A stretch of DNA of 64,000 bases from Arthonia radiata (taxonomy: Eukaryota; Ascomycota; Arthoniomycetes; Arthoniales; Arthoniaceae): contig PSQN01000001.1 in NCBI GenBank assembly GCA_002989075.1, positions 465,601 to 529,600 of the forward strand, written 5' to 3'. The notes beneath the pieces are model-generated. The model was not told where the DNA came from. It saw only the letters and a program-made list of their open reading frames with translations, and did not search any database. Shown in pieces: positions 37,441 to 50,999 of the stretch (the stretch's first letter is position 1; each line of letters starts with the position of its first letter). Position numbers and translations under genes: made by a program.

Positions 37441-38173
37441 CTGACTATAAAGACACTATTCGACAATATTAGTACTAAAATATTAATCGGTCGTAGCAGC
37501 ACTAATACTCTAATTTACTATTTAGTATACTCTGTCGGTACTTAAGTTACTTATAAACAAACTAGTTTACTATATTAGTAGCCTACTACCTAACTTTAGA
37601 TATAAATTATTACAAAAATCTATACTTAAGCTACTTAGTATATTTACAATATTACTACTAAATATAGCCGCTAGCTATTCTTTTTTGAATAATCTATTAT
37701 TCTAATTTATTTTATTTTGCGCTCAGATATACAACCTTTTAAGCTTCTTCTTTAAATTAATAACCGCCGCTTTAATAGCTTTGCGCTACCTTTTTGCCGT
37801 ACAAACAACTTTCTTCTCTTTTACTAAAACGCTTATGCTACCTCTAAAGAGCGTTTAATAACTATAAGTACTAAGAATAGATACTCTAAGCTAAATAAGT
37901 TAAAACTAGCTTGAATAAATGTTAAAATAGAAACTAACTATCCTTTAACGATAAATAAACGTTATACAACTTTTTATCGCAAATATATATAAAGTACGAT
38001 ACCTTTCTAAACTTTAGAATACACTTTTTATCTAAATAAGAGCAACAGAAATATAAAGGTTATCTCTTAACTATAAACTTTAGTAAAAACAGTATTAATT
38101 TTAAGCGCTTTATTAGCGTTAGAAACCTTCTTAACTTTAAATATAACAACTTAGTCTTAAAGAGGAAACCTTA

Positions 38174-38623
38174 TATTACGGTCTTACTACATTTAACTAG
38201 TATAAAGCTAAGCGTAGCCAGCCTTATTAGAGTATTATATAAGATACCTAATAACTTCAATATAGCGATATCGGCAACGTCGCTATATCGCAATAGAATT
38301 CCAATAGCGCGACAAAAAAGCTATTATAACCGTTAAATATAAAGAAACCTATTTATATATCTTAAACTATATAGCTAAACTAATAACTAACCTTAAAATA
38401 GACTTTAGTCTATTAACTTAATATTTGAATATAAGTTTCTTAACTATATTTAAATAACGTACTTTACCTTCTATTTACTCTAGTTAAGCCTCTTTTATCC
38501 TTTACAATCTGTTTCGCTTCTTCTGCCTTTTAGTCTCTAGTATACAAGATATCTACTATTAAGGTCGATAAGTATACAAGGTAAGTAAGCCTTAGTTCGG
38601 TCTTCCTAGCAACCGGCGTTATA
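38174..38623 (+). repeat. 3' LTR of element A
   Basis: 450 bp, the same length as the 5' LTR. The terminal dinucleotide TG is mutated to TA at the 5' end. Confidence 0.9.
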
Positions 38624-38628
38624 TATAT

Positions 38629-41167
38629 ACTTCTATTTTAACTTCTCTATAATAGATTAGAACTTCTAAATAAATACTAAATAGAGAGCCTTTAATAGCT
38701 ACTTATAGTTCTAATATTGGCTATATATATAGTCTAATAGTTTATTACTAGTAAAGCGTTAGATTAATTCTATACTATATATAAAATTAACTAGGAATTT
38801 ACTTAAAATTAGCGACCCTTTAAAAGGTTAAAAGACTAAAGATAGGTAAAATAGAGAAAAGAAGAAGTTTTTAGCTAGAAATAGTGTTAAAAAGTTAGAT
38901 AGTAAATAAAAGATAGAGAAATAGTATATATAAGTATAACTAAGTTATATATATAGTAGTAGAGTAAGTTAAGAGTTTTTCTCTCTTAGAGTTTTTCTCT
39001 AGCTAAGTTAGACCGTCTATATAGTTCTCTAGAGACCGGTATTAGACGTTAAATTAAAATTATTATTATTATAGAATAGAGATTAGTAATATTATTATTT
39101 TTAGATTCTAGCTAAGTATCTTTTATTAAGTCTATAAAAAGCTTTTTAAAATAATAAACTATATTATTTAGATTAATACTATAAAAGCTAAAAGTAATAG
39201 TAAAAGTATTAGTAATCTTATAGTATTTATAGTATAGTAGATATATAAAAATTTAATAGAATAATTTAAAAAATTAATATATATTATAGTAAACAAGAAA
39301 GTTATTAATAAATAGAATTATAGATAGACTAATAACTACTTTACTTATTAGTATATTAAAAATATAGTTTTTAAATATTCTTAGTATTTAAGCTTACTAT
39401 AAACTAGTTATATATAGTATATAGCTCTAATAGTATTTATAGCTAAATTTACTATATAGTAAATAAAAGACTATTTAGATAAAACTTTAATATAAAGGCT
39501 ATTAAGATTAAATAAAAGTTAATAATTAATGAAAAATTTATTTTTAAAGCTATTAATATTACTTAGTAATAGCTCTAGTAAGCTATTTTTAGTTAAAAAT
39601 AGCTTTATTATATAAAAGATTATAATTAAATAAGTATATAAATTACTATTAAATTTAAAAGTAGAGATTTTAATAATTACTTATATAGTTGAATAAACTT
39701 TTTTTATTAGCTATCAAAGTTATAGAATAGTAATTTTAGCTAATAAATATAATATATATATAAGATATAGTATTAAATATTATAAGTATAGAAGTATATA
39801 AGTAAATAAGATTATTTAAAATAATAGACTTACTATTTAAACTATAGTATATATTATTTAAATAGATATATATAAATATACTCTATAAACTTAAATACTA
39901 ATACTCTATAGGCTTATTAGTATAATAAACTATTTTAAAGTATATCTTTTACTATAAGTTACTTTATAAAATAATAAAAATAAGGTTTAATAGATTAAAC
40001 TAGTATATTTAAGTTTATTATATTAAATATATAGCTTTGTTTTACTTTTACTTTTAGCTAGCTATAAATAAAGCTTACTTTTAGAAGTTATAGTTAGTAA
40101 TATTTATTTTATATATAGTAAAAGTAAATAAAAGTAAATATATTACTTTAAAGTATTAAGCTTAGCTAATAACTTATATACTTTTAAGTTAAATATAAGG
40201 ATTTATTAAAGATATATATAGTTTTAGTATAATTTATTGTTTTTTTAAAGTATAAGCTAAAAGTAAATAAAATTATATTTACTTTACTTATAGTAGTAAG
40301 CTATAGTATATTTTTAAATAATAGTATTAGAGAAAATAGTTATAAAGATATTTTAAGCTAGATAATAGTATATTATTATCTACTACTTATAGTAGAATTA
40401 TTAAAAAGAACTAGTACAAAAATAAAAGTATATACTTAAAAGTTACTATTAAATTATCATTATTTACTTTAAGATCTTTATTATAAATATCTTAATATTT
40501 ATTATTAGCTAGTAAGTTACTTGATAATTATTTATATTATTTAATTACTTAGCTTAAGTATATATAAGATAAGTAAGTACTTATATAGTTATAGAGGTTA
40601 GCTAGATTATTGTTACTATTTATATTAGCTTATATCTTATCTTTAATAATATTTAAAAAAGTCTTTTTAACTTTAGTAGTTATATTATTATTCTTAGTAA
40701 AAAAATCTTTTATAGGCTTTAATATATAATAGCTATTCTTACTTTTATAAGAGCTTTTAATAAGAGATATTACTATATAGTTAGTAGAGCTTTCTATATT
40801 TAGCTTAGAATTAATCTATATAGGCTTATTATTATTAAAGTTACTCTAAGTAGTACTATTATTATTATTATAGCTTAGAAGTCTATTTATAGAAAATAAA
40901 AAGAAATAATAGCTAGATATAAACTACTACTTTATAAGTTATTATTAATACTATATTTATTATTACTATACTTAATAGCTATCTTTTTTTAATAAAGTAG
41001 ATAAGACTATTTATTATATTAAAGTATAGTAAATAATATATAAAGTATATAGTATTCTATAAAGATATATATTATATATAAACTAAACTAGAACTTTATA
41101 TAAAGATTTAATAGTTTTATAGTAAATAATTAATTTAGTAGTTATATTTTAAGTACTATCTAGATTA
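38629..41167. other. AT-rich degenerate DNA between elements A and B
   Basis: About 2.5 kb, no readable genes. Its last part runs into repeat D copy 1, so some of it may belong to the same old element. Confidence 0.5.
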
Positions 41168-41592
41168 TATACTATCTATAAAGATCTTTATAAAGTCTAC
41201 TATAATTTATCTATAGTATTAACTTACTATAAACTAACTAGTAAGTTATTTATAATAAGATAGTATAGAAAAATAAGTAATATTAGTAAATATTACTAGT
41301 AATATATACTACTAGTACTACTATATATAAAAATAGAACTATAGTTAAATGTAACTTTAAACTCTAAGAGTATATAAAAGTAAGTTAATATTATTATATA
41401 GCTAAGTATAGTTCTTTTAGAATCTTAGTATATTATATATTCTATTAAGTAGCTTAGACCTCTAGTACTAATAGTATAGTACTAATACTAGAAGATTATA
41501 TATAATTAGAATATAAGTCTTATATAATCTTAATTAAGCGCTTAAAGTAGTTAATATATTATATATACTAATAGTAGAGTAGATAAGAGAGT
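41168..41592 (+). repeat. Repeat D copy 1, left part (interrupted by element B)
   Basis: Matches the reverse complement of about 58,680-59,102, for example TATAAAGATCTTTATAAAGT. It continues at 48,859 on the far side of element B. Confidence 0.75.
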
Positions 41593-42042
41593 TGTTACGA
41601 TCTTACTATATTAGGCTAGTACAGGGCTAAGCGCAGCTAGCCTTATTAGAGCATTATACAGTATACCCGACGACTCCAATATAGCGACGTCGGCAACGTC
41701 GCTATATCGCAATAGGATCCCGACTACGCGATAAAGGAAGTGTTAGGACCGTTAGACACAGAGAAATATATCTATATACCTTAAACTATATAGCTAGACT
41801 AATGGCCAACCTTAAGATAAACTTTAGTTTATTAACTTAATATTTGAATACAAGTTTCTTAACTATATTTAAGTAACGTACTTTACCTTCTATTTACTTT
41901 AGTTAATTCTCTCTTACCTTCTATAATCTATCTCGCCTCTCCTGTCTTTTAGTCTCTAGTACACAAGATACCTACTATTAAGGTCGATAAGTATATAAGA
42001 TAAGTAAGCCTTAGTTCGGTTCTTCTAGCGACTAGCGTTATA
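41593..42042 (+). repeat. 5' LTR of element B
   Basis: 450 bp. Contains the near-palindromic core GCGACGTCGGCAACGTCGC, with CpG sites largely retained. Confidence 0.92.
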
Positions 42043-42082
42043 CTTTAATAGACTCGCTACGAAAGTAGAGAAAGCAGATTAT

Positions 42083-45000
42083 TTGTCTACTACTTCGGCA
42101 CCCAATAGCCACAACGCTGCGAACAGATTGACCAACAGAATAGCCAGCACAAGTAAAATATCGGACGTTAACATTAAGATAGAAAAAAGCTTCTTAGATA
42201 AACATTCTAAAGTTACTTTATTTTTAATACGCCTAGCTATATACTTTAAAACTTATAAAGACTAGTTTTTGAACGATACTATTATAGTTCTATTCGCTAC
42301 CTCTTATATAGATAGAGATGCTTATAAGTAGGTTAAGTACTACTTCAACGATTTCTTGTTTACTCTGATAAAGAGCAGGCGCGAGGATACCGATGAGTTC
42401 TTCGCTAGCTTTGTCTTCTTTTAGAAGAAGCTTTATAAAATCTTTAGACAGACCGACGCTAAACGTATTGCTATTAGAAAGCTTAGGAACCTTAAGTAAA
42501 TAGGACTAGCGAGTAGGTACGCCGCTAAATTTATACAGTATGTTAATTAAATAGGATAGAACGAGAGACCCCTTATCGAGACTTTTTACAAAGAACTTAA
42601 GGATTATATTAAGAAAATAATCTATATTCGTAGAGAGAAGTTTAATAATCTTGACAACTTTATATAACGAGCAAAGAAGATCGACGACAGTAACTTCGAA
42701 AGATAGATAGAAAAGAAGGGTAACTCTACTAATAGATTCTATAGAACAAAGAATCGAGCGAACTTACAATAAGACCGAGGCGATTCAATAAAGTTAAATT
42801 TTACTAAGCCTCGAGAGAAACTAAACAATCAGGAACGAGAACATAGAATAAAGAACAAGCTATGCTTGTATTGCGGAAAACTAGGGCATTAAGTTAAGGA
42901 ATACCGTTTTAAGAAATAACAGTTTAACAGTACCGACAGAAACAGACACAATAATCGATCTTAGAAACTCTGTTTCCTATAACAACAGTTTAATATAACT
43001 ACTCAGACAAAAAAGAACAATAGTCGCGATAAGGCAATAGAACTACTAGCAGCCTTCTCCGACCGCTGGCAGAAGGATCCGATTGAGGGTTGTCTTCTTT
43101 AAGAATTGAGTCTTTTACAGAAGACTATTTAGAACTAGTATAAGTACGTTACTAGACTAACTAAGGAGCAGAAGGATATCTACTAGAATACCTTCTGTAA
43201 CTAGAAAAACACTTACTAGGCTTCGTCTAACGAGAAGCACTACGAGTAGAATTTGTTTAACTTACACAAAAACTGGGATACAGACATTAAGTTATAAGAA
43301 GAAATAAAGGAACGACAAATAAAATAGGAATAACAAAACCTATAGAACTAGAATAACATTAGCCGCACTATTCTAAGGCAGTAGGTACGAGATACCGTTG
43401 CACTATACGAAACACTATCCTAAACTGCGTGCTACAATAATAATTATACGACTTACAAATTTAACAAAGTGGGGTTAAAATAGTAACCAAAGAAACTAAC
43501 ATCTCTAAAACAAGGTTCGATATAAGAACTAGGCCTTACCCGAGAACGACCTAGGTTACCTTACTTAAAAACCTAAGGGAAATCTAAGGAAGAACAGACC
43601 GTAGAAGCTAAGCAAGATAGCAGCTACGATACGTTACAAGCAAGATAACGACTCAAAGACAAAAACATAGATTCTAATAATACGAAATCCTCGCTCGAGG
43701 ACAACACTAACTAGAAAGAGTAAATCCTAATCCGTTAGAAAGGAATAATATAGAGACTTTATTAGTTGGCCTTTTACAATAGAAAGTTAAGCGCTAATAA
43801 AGATATTAACAATATTCTAAGATATATTTACTTACGTCTACAACGACTAGTAAACTACCTTATTAGGGGTCTAAAATTATATAGTTAGTACTAATATCTT
43901 TAATTAACAATATATAACCTATAAATATAATAAGTTTTAACTAGCAATAGTTGTATAATTAAAGTAGAGATCGTAAACAATAAACTAGATGTTATAATAA
44001 AAGTAGTACTAGGACACCTTACATAGGAATTCTTATAGCAAATTAACTAACAATAGGTTTCGGTACCTAAAATACTCTAGAACGTATACAATTAACAGAG
44101 AAAAGACTAGGCCGACTGCTTCGAGGGCAGTAGTACCGGCCCGTCCAACGGTTAGACCCTTTAGGAGTCTAGCTCTACGCGAGCTTAGCTGCTTATAGAA
44201 CATATTTATATACTCGGGCAACAATAAACTACAGAAACATTAAAATTATAATCGATTTAAGCGTAACAGATAACTTTATTTTAATACGCTACGTTAAGGA
44301 GTACTAAATACAAACACAAAAAAAGAAATTATTCTACGCACTATTTAGATTTTAAGGGGCAGAGAGAAGAGTTAACTATAAGACTTCGCCAATAGATATA
44401 ACAATTAAGAACTATTAGGAAGAAATTACTTATAATATCGTAAATATTAACTAACACTACGCTGTGCTAGGTATACTTTAGTTATAACAATATAACTTAG
44501 AGGTAAATTAGAGAATTAAGAAACTCCTCTTTACTAGGTATAAACACTCTAGACAAGAGTCGTTCTACAGAATAAATACCTTATAAGCTATTTTTAGTAG
44601 TAAGAATAAAGAGCGCGATAAAGAACTTATGCGGGTTAGTACTACTATACTCTAATATTTAGACATTCTACGAGAGAAGTCTAACGTAGTATCTCGTCTA
44701 TAGCTAACTATACGTAAATATAAATAAAAGACGACTATACGCTAACGATTCTATACAACAACAAGTACTTAGTTAATTACTAAGATACTTAAGGAATACG
44801 ATCAATTTCGATACCTTTTTAAAGAAGCTAAGCCGAACTCAGCTCTTCTAGAACACAAACCGTAAGATTACACAATACCTTTATAAGAAGGTAAGACGCT
44901 AATATTCGGTTTAATATACTTTCTATTAGAAGTAGAAAATTAAGCGCTCCGCGACTATCTCGACAAAAATCTTAAGAAAGGATTTATCTAAAAATTAACA

Positions 45001-47680
45001 TTACTAGCCGGATACCTAATACTCTTCGTACCAAAGAAGAATAGTAAACTACGACTCTACGTAGATTATAGACAGCTAAACGGAGTAACTATTAAAAACT
45101 AATACTCTTTACTACGTATCGACGAAATAACAGACCGATTATATAACGCGCAATAATTTACTAAGTTTAACCTACGAGGAGCCTATAACTTAATCTGTAT
45201 AAAAGAAGGTAAAGAATAGAAGACAGCCTTCTATATTAGACACAGACTTTTTAAGTATTGCGTTATACTCTTTAAGCTAATAAACGTATTAGTATTATTT
45301 TAGAAGCTAATTAACAACACACTTAGCGATTACCTAGACATATTTATAACTGCTTATCTAAACGATATCCTAGTATACAGCCGTATACTAGAAGAACATA
45401 AAAAATATATTAAGAAGGTATTAAAGAGATTAACGCGTACCGATTCATAAATTAACATCAAGAAAACCCAGTTCTACCAACAATCCGTCGAATTTCTTAG
45501 ATTTATAATTACCGAGCACGGTCTCTAAATAGAAGATTCGAAGATCTAATCCGTTTTAACCTAGCCTACATTAAAGAATATAAAACAGTTACAACAGTTT
45601 CTTAGTTTTATTAACTACTATAGGCGATAGATATCTAATTTTGGCCAAATTACAGCACCGCTATCTTAACAGACAAAACAATTAATAGGATTTTTCTAGA
45701 CGTAGAAAGAACAATTAGTATTTAAAGAGCTTAAAGAAGCTTTTAAGATTAGACTCGTACTAGCAATATTTAACCCTAACTTACCGATTATTATAGAAAT
45801 AGACGCGTTAGACTATACAATTGGAGTATATATAAGTTAAAATAACAAGGAAGGAAAGCTTAGACCAGTAGCTTTCTACTTAAGAAAAATGTTACCTATA
45901 GAACAGAACTACGATATTTACAATAAAGAGCTTTTAGCTATTATAGCAGCATTCAAAATATAGCGAGCTTACCTAGAAGGAGCTAACTATACGATTATAG
46001 TATATATAGACTATAAGAACCTAACTTATTTTATAACAACAAAGAAACTCAACCGCAGATAAGTTAGATAGTTAGAAACTATAGCTCTATACGACTTTAT
46101 TATTACCTACAAGAAGGGTTCCGAGAACGACAGAGCTAACGCTCTAAGCCAACGATCTAATTATCTTAATAACAAAGAACACGTCGAGTATGCAATATTC
46201 TAAGAACACAATAACAAGATTAGATACAATCAATTAGCTATAACAACAGAGTTTGTTATCGAACCGAACAGTCGAATCCTAGACATCCTGAACGATCCTG
46301 AAACCTACCAGGAAAACGAGAAGCGATACCTAGGACTAACTAAAAACAGCAAGGGCTATTACAAATTTTAAGGTAAGATCTATGTTCCGAGGAATCTAAT
46401 CCGACACATTATTAGTAACTTTTACGATAACCTAACGAAGGGACACAAGGGTATCGACAACACTATTAAAAAGATTATATAAACCTACTATATCCCGAGA
46501 ATTTAACATTACGTCGAGAATTATATCTAAGAATACGACGTATGCGCAAGAACCAAGTACCCGAGGTATTTACTATACGGTGAACTACAACTACTAAAGA
46601 CGCCCGAGAGACTATAGTATACAGTCTTACTAGACTTTATTACTAAGTTACTAACCTCTAAGGATTTACTTATAGAAGTAGCTTACAACGCTATTCTAGT
46701 TATATGCGATAAACTAACAAAGTACGCGTACTTCGTACCTTACAAGAAAGCTAGTAACTTAGAACAATTAGTATATACCTTCCTTCGGATTATCCTAGTA
46801 AACTATGGTTAACTACAAAGAATTGTCTCGGACAGAGACTAGAAATTCGTCTTACGATTTTAAACATCCCTAATACAACAACTAGAGACAAAATAAAAGA
46901 TGTTAACGTCGTTCTATCTATAAACAGACGGACAGACAGAGCGGACAAATTAAACACTAGAATAGTATCTCCGAGTATACATTAACTATTAGTAGAACGA
47001 CTAGGTATAAATACTACTAGTAGTGTAAGCAGCGTACAACGATATAAAAAACGATACGACCAAAACGACACTGTTCTATGTCTTATACGGCTATTACCCT
47101 CTTTAGGGCAGACAACTACAAAACACTGCAGAAAACGACACTGCTACACGAATAGCAACGAATATAAAGACCCTATACTAGCAGTTAAAGGCTAACAGCG
47201 AGTTTATTAACGAACGAACAAGGAAATAGTATAATAAGTTAAGGACGACTCTAAATATAAGCATAAAAGAGGGGGGAAGAGCTTACTTGCTCATAAGAAA
47301 CTTAAAAACTATCAGACTAAGTAAAAAACTTAACTATACTAAGACAGGACCGTTTAAAATCTTACAGCAATTAAGACCGGTAACATTTAAACTTAAACTC
47401 TCAAAGATAATAAGAATATATCCTATATTCTATGTAGCGCTATTAAAGCTAGCCTACTTCTAAGAAGTAGAACGACCCAACCTAGAAATCCTTTCTAACA
47501 ATTAAGAACCCGAGTATAAGGTTAAAACGATCCGAGCTTATAGACAATATCGAGGCAAACAACAGTATCTTATAAAGTAGAAAGGATATTCCGAACACAA
47601 AAATTAATGGGAACCGAAATGAAATCTAACTAACTATAAAGATACTATTTAACAATATTAAAACTAGAATATTAGTTGGT
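42083..47680 (+). pseudogene. gag-pol remnant of element B
   Basis: Gag starts at 42083 with TTG in place of ATG. Readable in order: gag (60 open codons at first); a CCHC zinc knuckle near 42,861 (CLYCGKLGH, last Cys now Tyr); protease near 44,250 (IIIDLSVTDNF, where DSGATD is expected); reverse transcriptase about 44,990-45,640 with YLND near 45,354 (expected YLDD); RNase H (EIDALDYTIG); integrase (GHKGID near 46,440; TDGQTERTN near 46,925); and a C-terminal chromodomain near 47,515 (YRGKQQYLIK, KGYSEHKN). Stops are TAA/TAG at former Gln/Trp codons. Not functional. Confidence 0.9.
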
Positions 47681-48429
47681 TGTAGCAGCACTAACACTCT
47701 AATCTACTATTTAGTGCGCCTCGCCGGCACCTAGGTTATCTATAAATAAACCAGCCTACTATATTAGTAGCCTACTACCTAACTCTAGGAATAAATCGTT
47801 ACAAAAATCTATACTTAAGCTACTCGGTACATTTACGATATTATTACTAAACATAGCCGCCAGCTATTCTTCCTCAAACAATGTGTTATTCTGATTTATT
47901 TTGTTCTACGCCTGAACGTACAACCTTTTGAGCTCCTTCTCTAAATCTATTACCGCTGCTTTAATAGCTTCGCGCTACCTTTTTGCCGTACAAACGACTT
48001 CCTTCTCTTCCGCTAGACGCTTACGTTGCCCCTAGAGGACATTTAATACCCGTAAGTACTAAGAACAAATACTCTGAGCTAAAAATAAGTTAAATTAATA
48101 CAAACAACAAACGTAAGATAGGAACTAACTATTCTCTAACGACAGACGAACGTTACACGACTTCTTATTGCGAGTATACACAAAATACGATGCCTTTCTA
48201 GACTTTAGAACACACTTCTTACCTAAGTAAGAGCAACGGGAACATAGAGGCATCTCTCGACTATAGACTTTAGTAAGGATAGTATTGATCTTAAGCGCTT
48301 TATTAGCGTTAGGGACTTTCTTAACTTTAAGTATAACGACTTATAGAACTAGATCTACTACAGGGGAACAACGAGGTTTTAATGTCTTTAGGGCCGTTAA
48401 GGACGACTAGCCTTGAAGAGGGGACCTTA

Positions 48430-48858
48430 TATTACGATCTTACTATATTAGGCTAGTACAGGGCTAAGCGCAGTCAGCCTTATTAGAGCATTATATAGTA
48501 TACCCGACGACTCCAATATAGCAACGTCGGCAACGTCGCTATATCGCAATAGGATTCCGACCACGCGACAAAGGAAGTGTCGGGACCGTTGGACACAGAG
48601 AAACATTAGCTAGACTAATAACCGACCTTAGAATAGACTTTAGTCTGTTAACTTAATATCTAAATATAAGTTCCTTAACTATATTTAGGTAACGTACTTC
48701 ACCTTCTATTTACTCTAGTTAATTCTCTCTTACCTTCTATAATCTATTTCGCCTCTTCTACCTTTTAGTCTCTAGTACATAAGATACTTACTATTAAGGT
48801 TAATAAGTACACAAGGTAAGTAAGCCTTAGCTCGGTTCTCTCAGCGACCGGCGTTACA
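48430..48858 (+). repeat. 3' LTR of element B (21-bp deletion)
   Basis: 429 bp. It lacks the TATATACCTTAAACTAT stretch present in all the other LTRs; ends intact GCGTTACA. Confidence 0.92.
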
Positions 48859-49205
48859 AGAGTATATAAAGTAGTCTTATTAGCTAAGATATACTATCTA
48901 GACTCTAGAATTAAGTGAAATATTACTACTCTATAGCCTTACTATAGATATATAGATATTATTAGCTTAACTATATACTAAACTATACTTTTTACTAAAT
49001 ATACTTACTAGTAAATATATTTACTTATTACTTTTCTTTCTTCTTCTTATATATAGCTAAGTTTAGTAGCTTTTTATTAATATTTAATAAAATTTAGTTT
49101 ATAAATATAAGATTATTATTTTGACTAAAGTATAGTATATAGCTCTTAACTATAAGCTATTAGTTTAAGATTATATTTATAAAGATAAAAAGGGCTTATA
49201 TCTAG
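48859..49205 (+). repeat. Repeat D copy 1, right part
   Basis: Continues the D alignment after element B. Matches the reverse complement of about 58,320-58,670 (AAAGTATAGTATATAGCTCT and neighbouring words). Confidence 0.75.
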
Positions 49206-49799
49206 TAAAAAGAATATAGTACTTAATAGTAATATACTAATTTATATTAGTTTTAGCTTGACCATAGTACTTTTTTTATTTTATAATTTTAAGATTAGCT
49301 TTAGTAGCTATATAAGTATAGTTTATATATACTATATACTTAGTTTTAGCTATAGCTACTTTTACTATTTTATTATTTATTAGAAGCTTATATCTAAAAT
49401 ATAAAAAATTCTTAGAAGTTATAATTAAAGTATAATAAGTATATCTAACTATAACAATAAAAAAATATTTATTAAATAATTTACTTCTTATACTTAGTAT
49501 TAAAATTTAAAAAATAAAAGTATTTATTCTAGAAATTAATATTTTTTTCTATAATCTTTTTAAAAAAGTATATAAAGTAGTTAATAAATTTAAAAAAGTT
49601 AAAGTAAGTATTATAAACTAAAAACTTATTTATATCTTTTTTATAGTCTTAAGCTATAATATTCTAAATATTTTTAAGAGAGCTTATAGTCTTTAGCTAG
49701 TAGCTCTCTATCTTTACTATATTATACTTATTAATAATAGTAGTAAGTAGTTATCAAAAATTAAGCTTAAATAGCTTTAAATCTATTAAATAATACTAC
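49206..49799. other. AT-rich degenerate DNA between elements B and C
   Basis: Nearly 600 bp of TA-rich text that may extend repeat D. The match to copy 2 fades here. Nothing coding is readable. Confidence 0.5.
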
Positions 49800-50249
49800 T
49801 GTAACGCCGGTCGCTAGGAAGACCGAACTAAGGCTTACTTGCCTTATATACTTATCGACCTTAATGGTAGGTATCTTGTGTACTAGAGACTAAAAGGTAG
49901 GAGAGGCGAGACAGATTATAGAAGGTAAGAGGGAATTAACTAGAGTAAATAGAAGGTAAAGTATATTACCTAAATATAGTTAAGAAACTTATATTTAGAT
50001 ATTAAGTTAATAGACTAAAGTCTATTCTAAGGTCGGCTATTAGTCTAACTATATAGTCTAAGGTATATAGGTATGTTCCTCTGTGTCCAACGGTCTTAAT
50101 ACTTTTTTTGTCGCGTAGTTGGGATCCTATTGCGATATAGCGACGTTACCGACGTCGCTATATTAGAGTCGTTGGGTATACTATATAATGCTTTAATAAG
50201 GCTAACTGCGCTTAGCCCTGTACTAGCCTAATATAGTAAGATCGTAACA
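49800..50249 (-). repeat. 3' LTR of element C (left on plus)
   Basis: 450 bp. On plus it begins TGTAACGCCGG and ends GATCGTAACA. Confidence 0.92.
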
Positions 50250-50999
50250 CAAGGTCCCCTCTTTAAGGCTAGTCGTCTTCGACGGCCCTAGAGACATTAA
50301 AACCTTGTTGTTCTTCTGTAGTAGATCTAGTTCTATAAGTCGTTATATTTAAAGTTAAGAAAGTTCCTAACGCTAATAAAGCGCTTAAAATTAATATTGT
50401 CCTTACTAAAGTCTATAGTTAAAAGATACCTCTGTGTTTCTATTACTCTTATTTAGGTAAAAAGTGTATTCTAAAGTTTAGAAAGGCATCGTATTTTGTG
50501 TATACTTGCGATAAGAAGTTGTATAACGTTCGTCCGTTATTAAAGGATAGTTAGTTTCTATCTTGCGTTTGTTATTTATATTAATTTAACTTATTTTTAG
50601 CTCAGAGTATTCGTTCTTAGTACTTATAAGTGTCGAATGCCCTCTAGGGGCAACGTAAGCGTCTAGCAGAAGAGAAGAAAGTTGTTTGTGCGGCAAAAAG
50701 GCAGCGCGAAGCTGTTAAAGCGGCGGTAGTAGATTCGGAAAAGGAGCTCGAAAGGTTGTACGTCTAGACGTAAAACAAAATAGATTAGAATAATATATTG
50801 TTTGAGAAAAAATAGCTGGCGACTATATTTAGTAGTAATATCGTAGATATACTAAGTAACCTAAGTATAGATTTTTATAACGATCTGTTTCCAGAGTTAG
50901 GTAGTGGGCTACTAATATAGTAGGCTAGTTTGTTTGTAGGTAACCTAGATACCGGCGAGGCGCACTAGATAGTAAATTAGAGTGTTAATACTACTACGA

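Larger units (their letters stand above)
31594..38623 (+). mobile_element. Ty3/Gypsy chromovirus copy A, full length, RIP-degraded
   Basis: 7,030 bp with two 450-bp LTRs (31594-32043, 38174-38623) and the target duplication TATAT (31589-31593, 38624-38628). The LTR starts TGTTAC and ended TTACA, now TTATA. A polypurine tract (AAAGAGGAAACC) precedes the 3' LTR. The internal text follows gag, protease, reverse transcriptase, RNase H, integrase order and aligns with copies B and C. This is the most heavily mutated of the three. Confidence 0.95.
41593..48858 (+). mobile_element. Ty3/Gypsy chromovirus copy B, full length, RIP-degraded
   Basis: 7,266 bp with LTRs 41593-42042 (450 bp) and 48430-48858 (429 bp; a 21-bp deletion near 48,605). 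The target duplication AGAGT lies at 41588-41592 and 48859-48863. The LTR starts TGTTACGATC and ends GCGTTACA. The polypurine tract GAAGAGGGGACC adjoins the 3' LTR. It is inserted into repeat D, whose inverted copy carries the empty site. Confidence 0.96.

Noticed and set aside
42043-42080. tRNA primer-binding site after the 5' LTR of the chromoviruses
   Set aside because: No TGG start or match to a tRNA 3' end that I recognise; the priming mode stays unknown.
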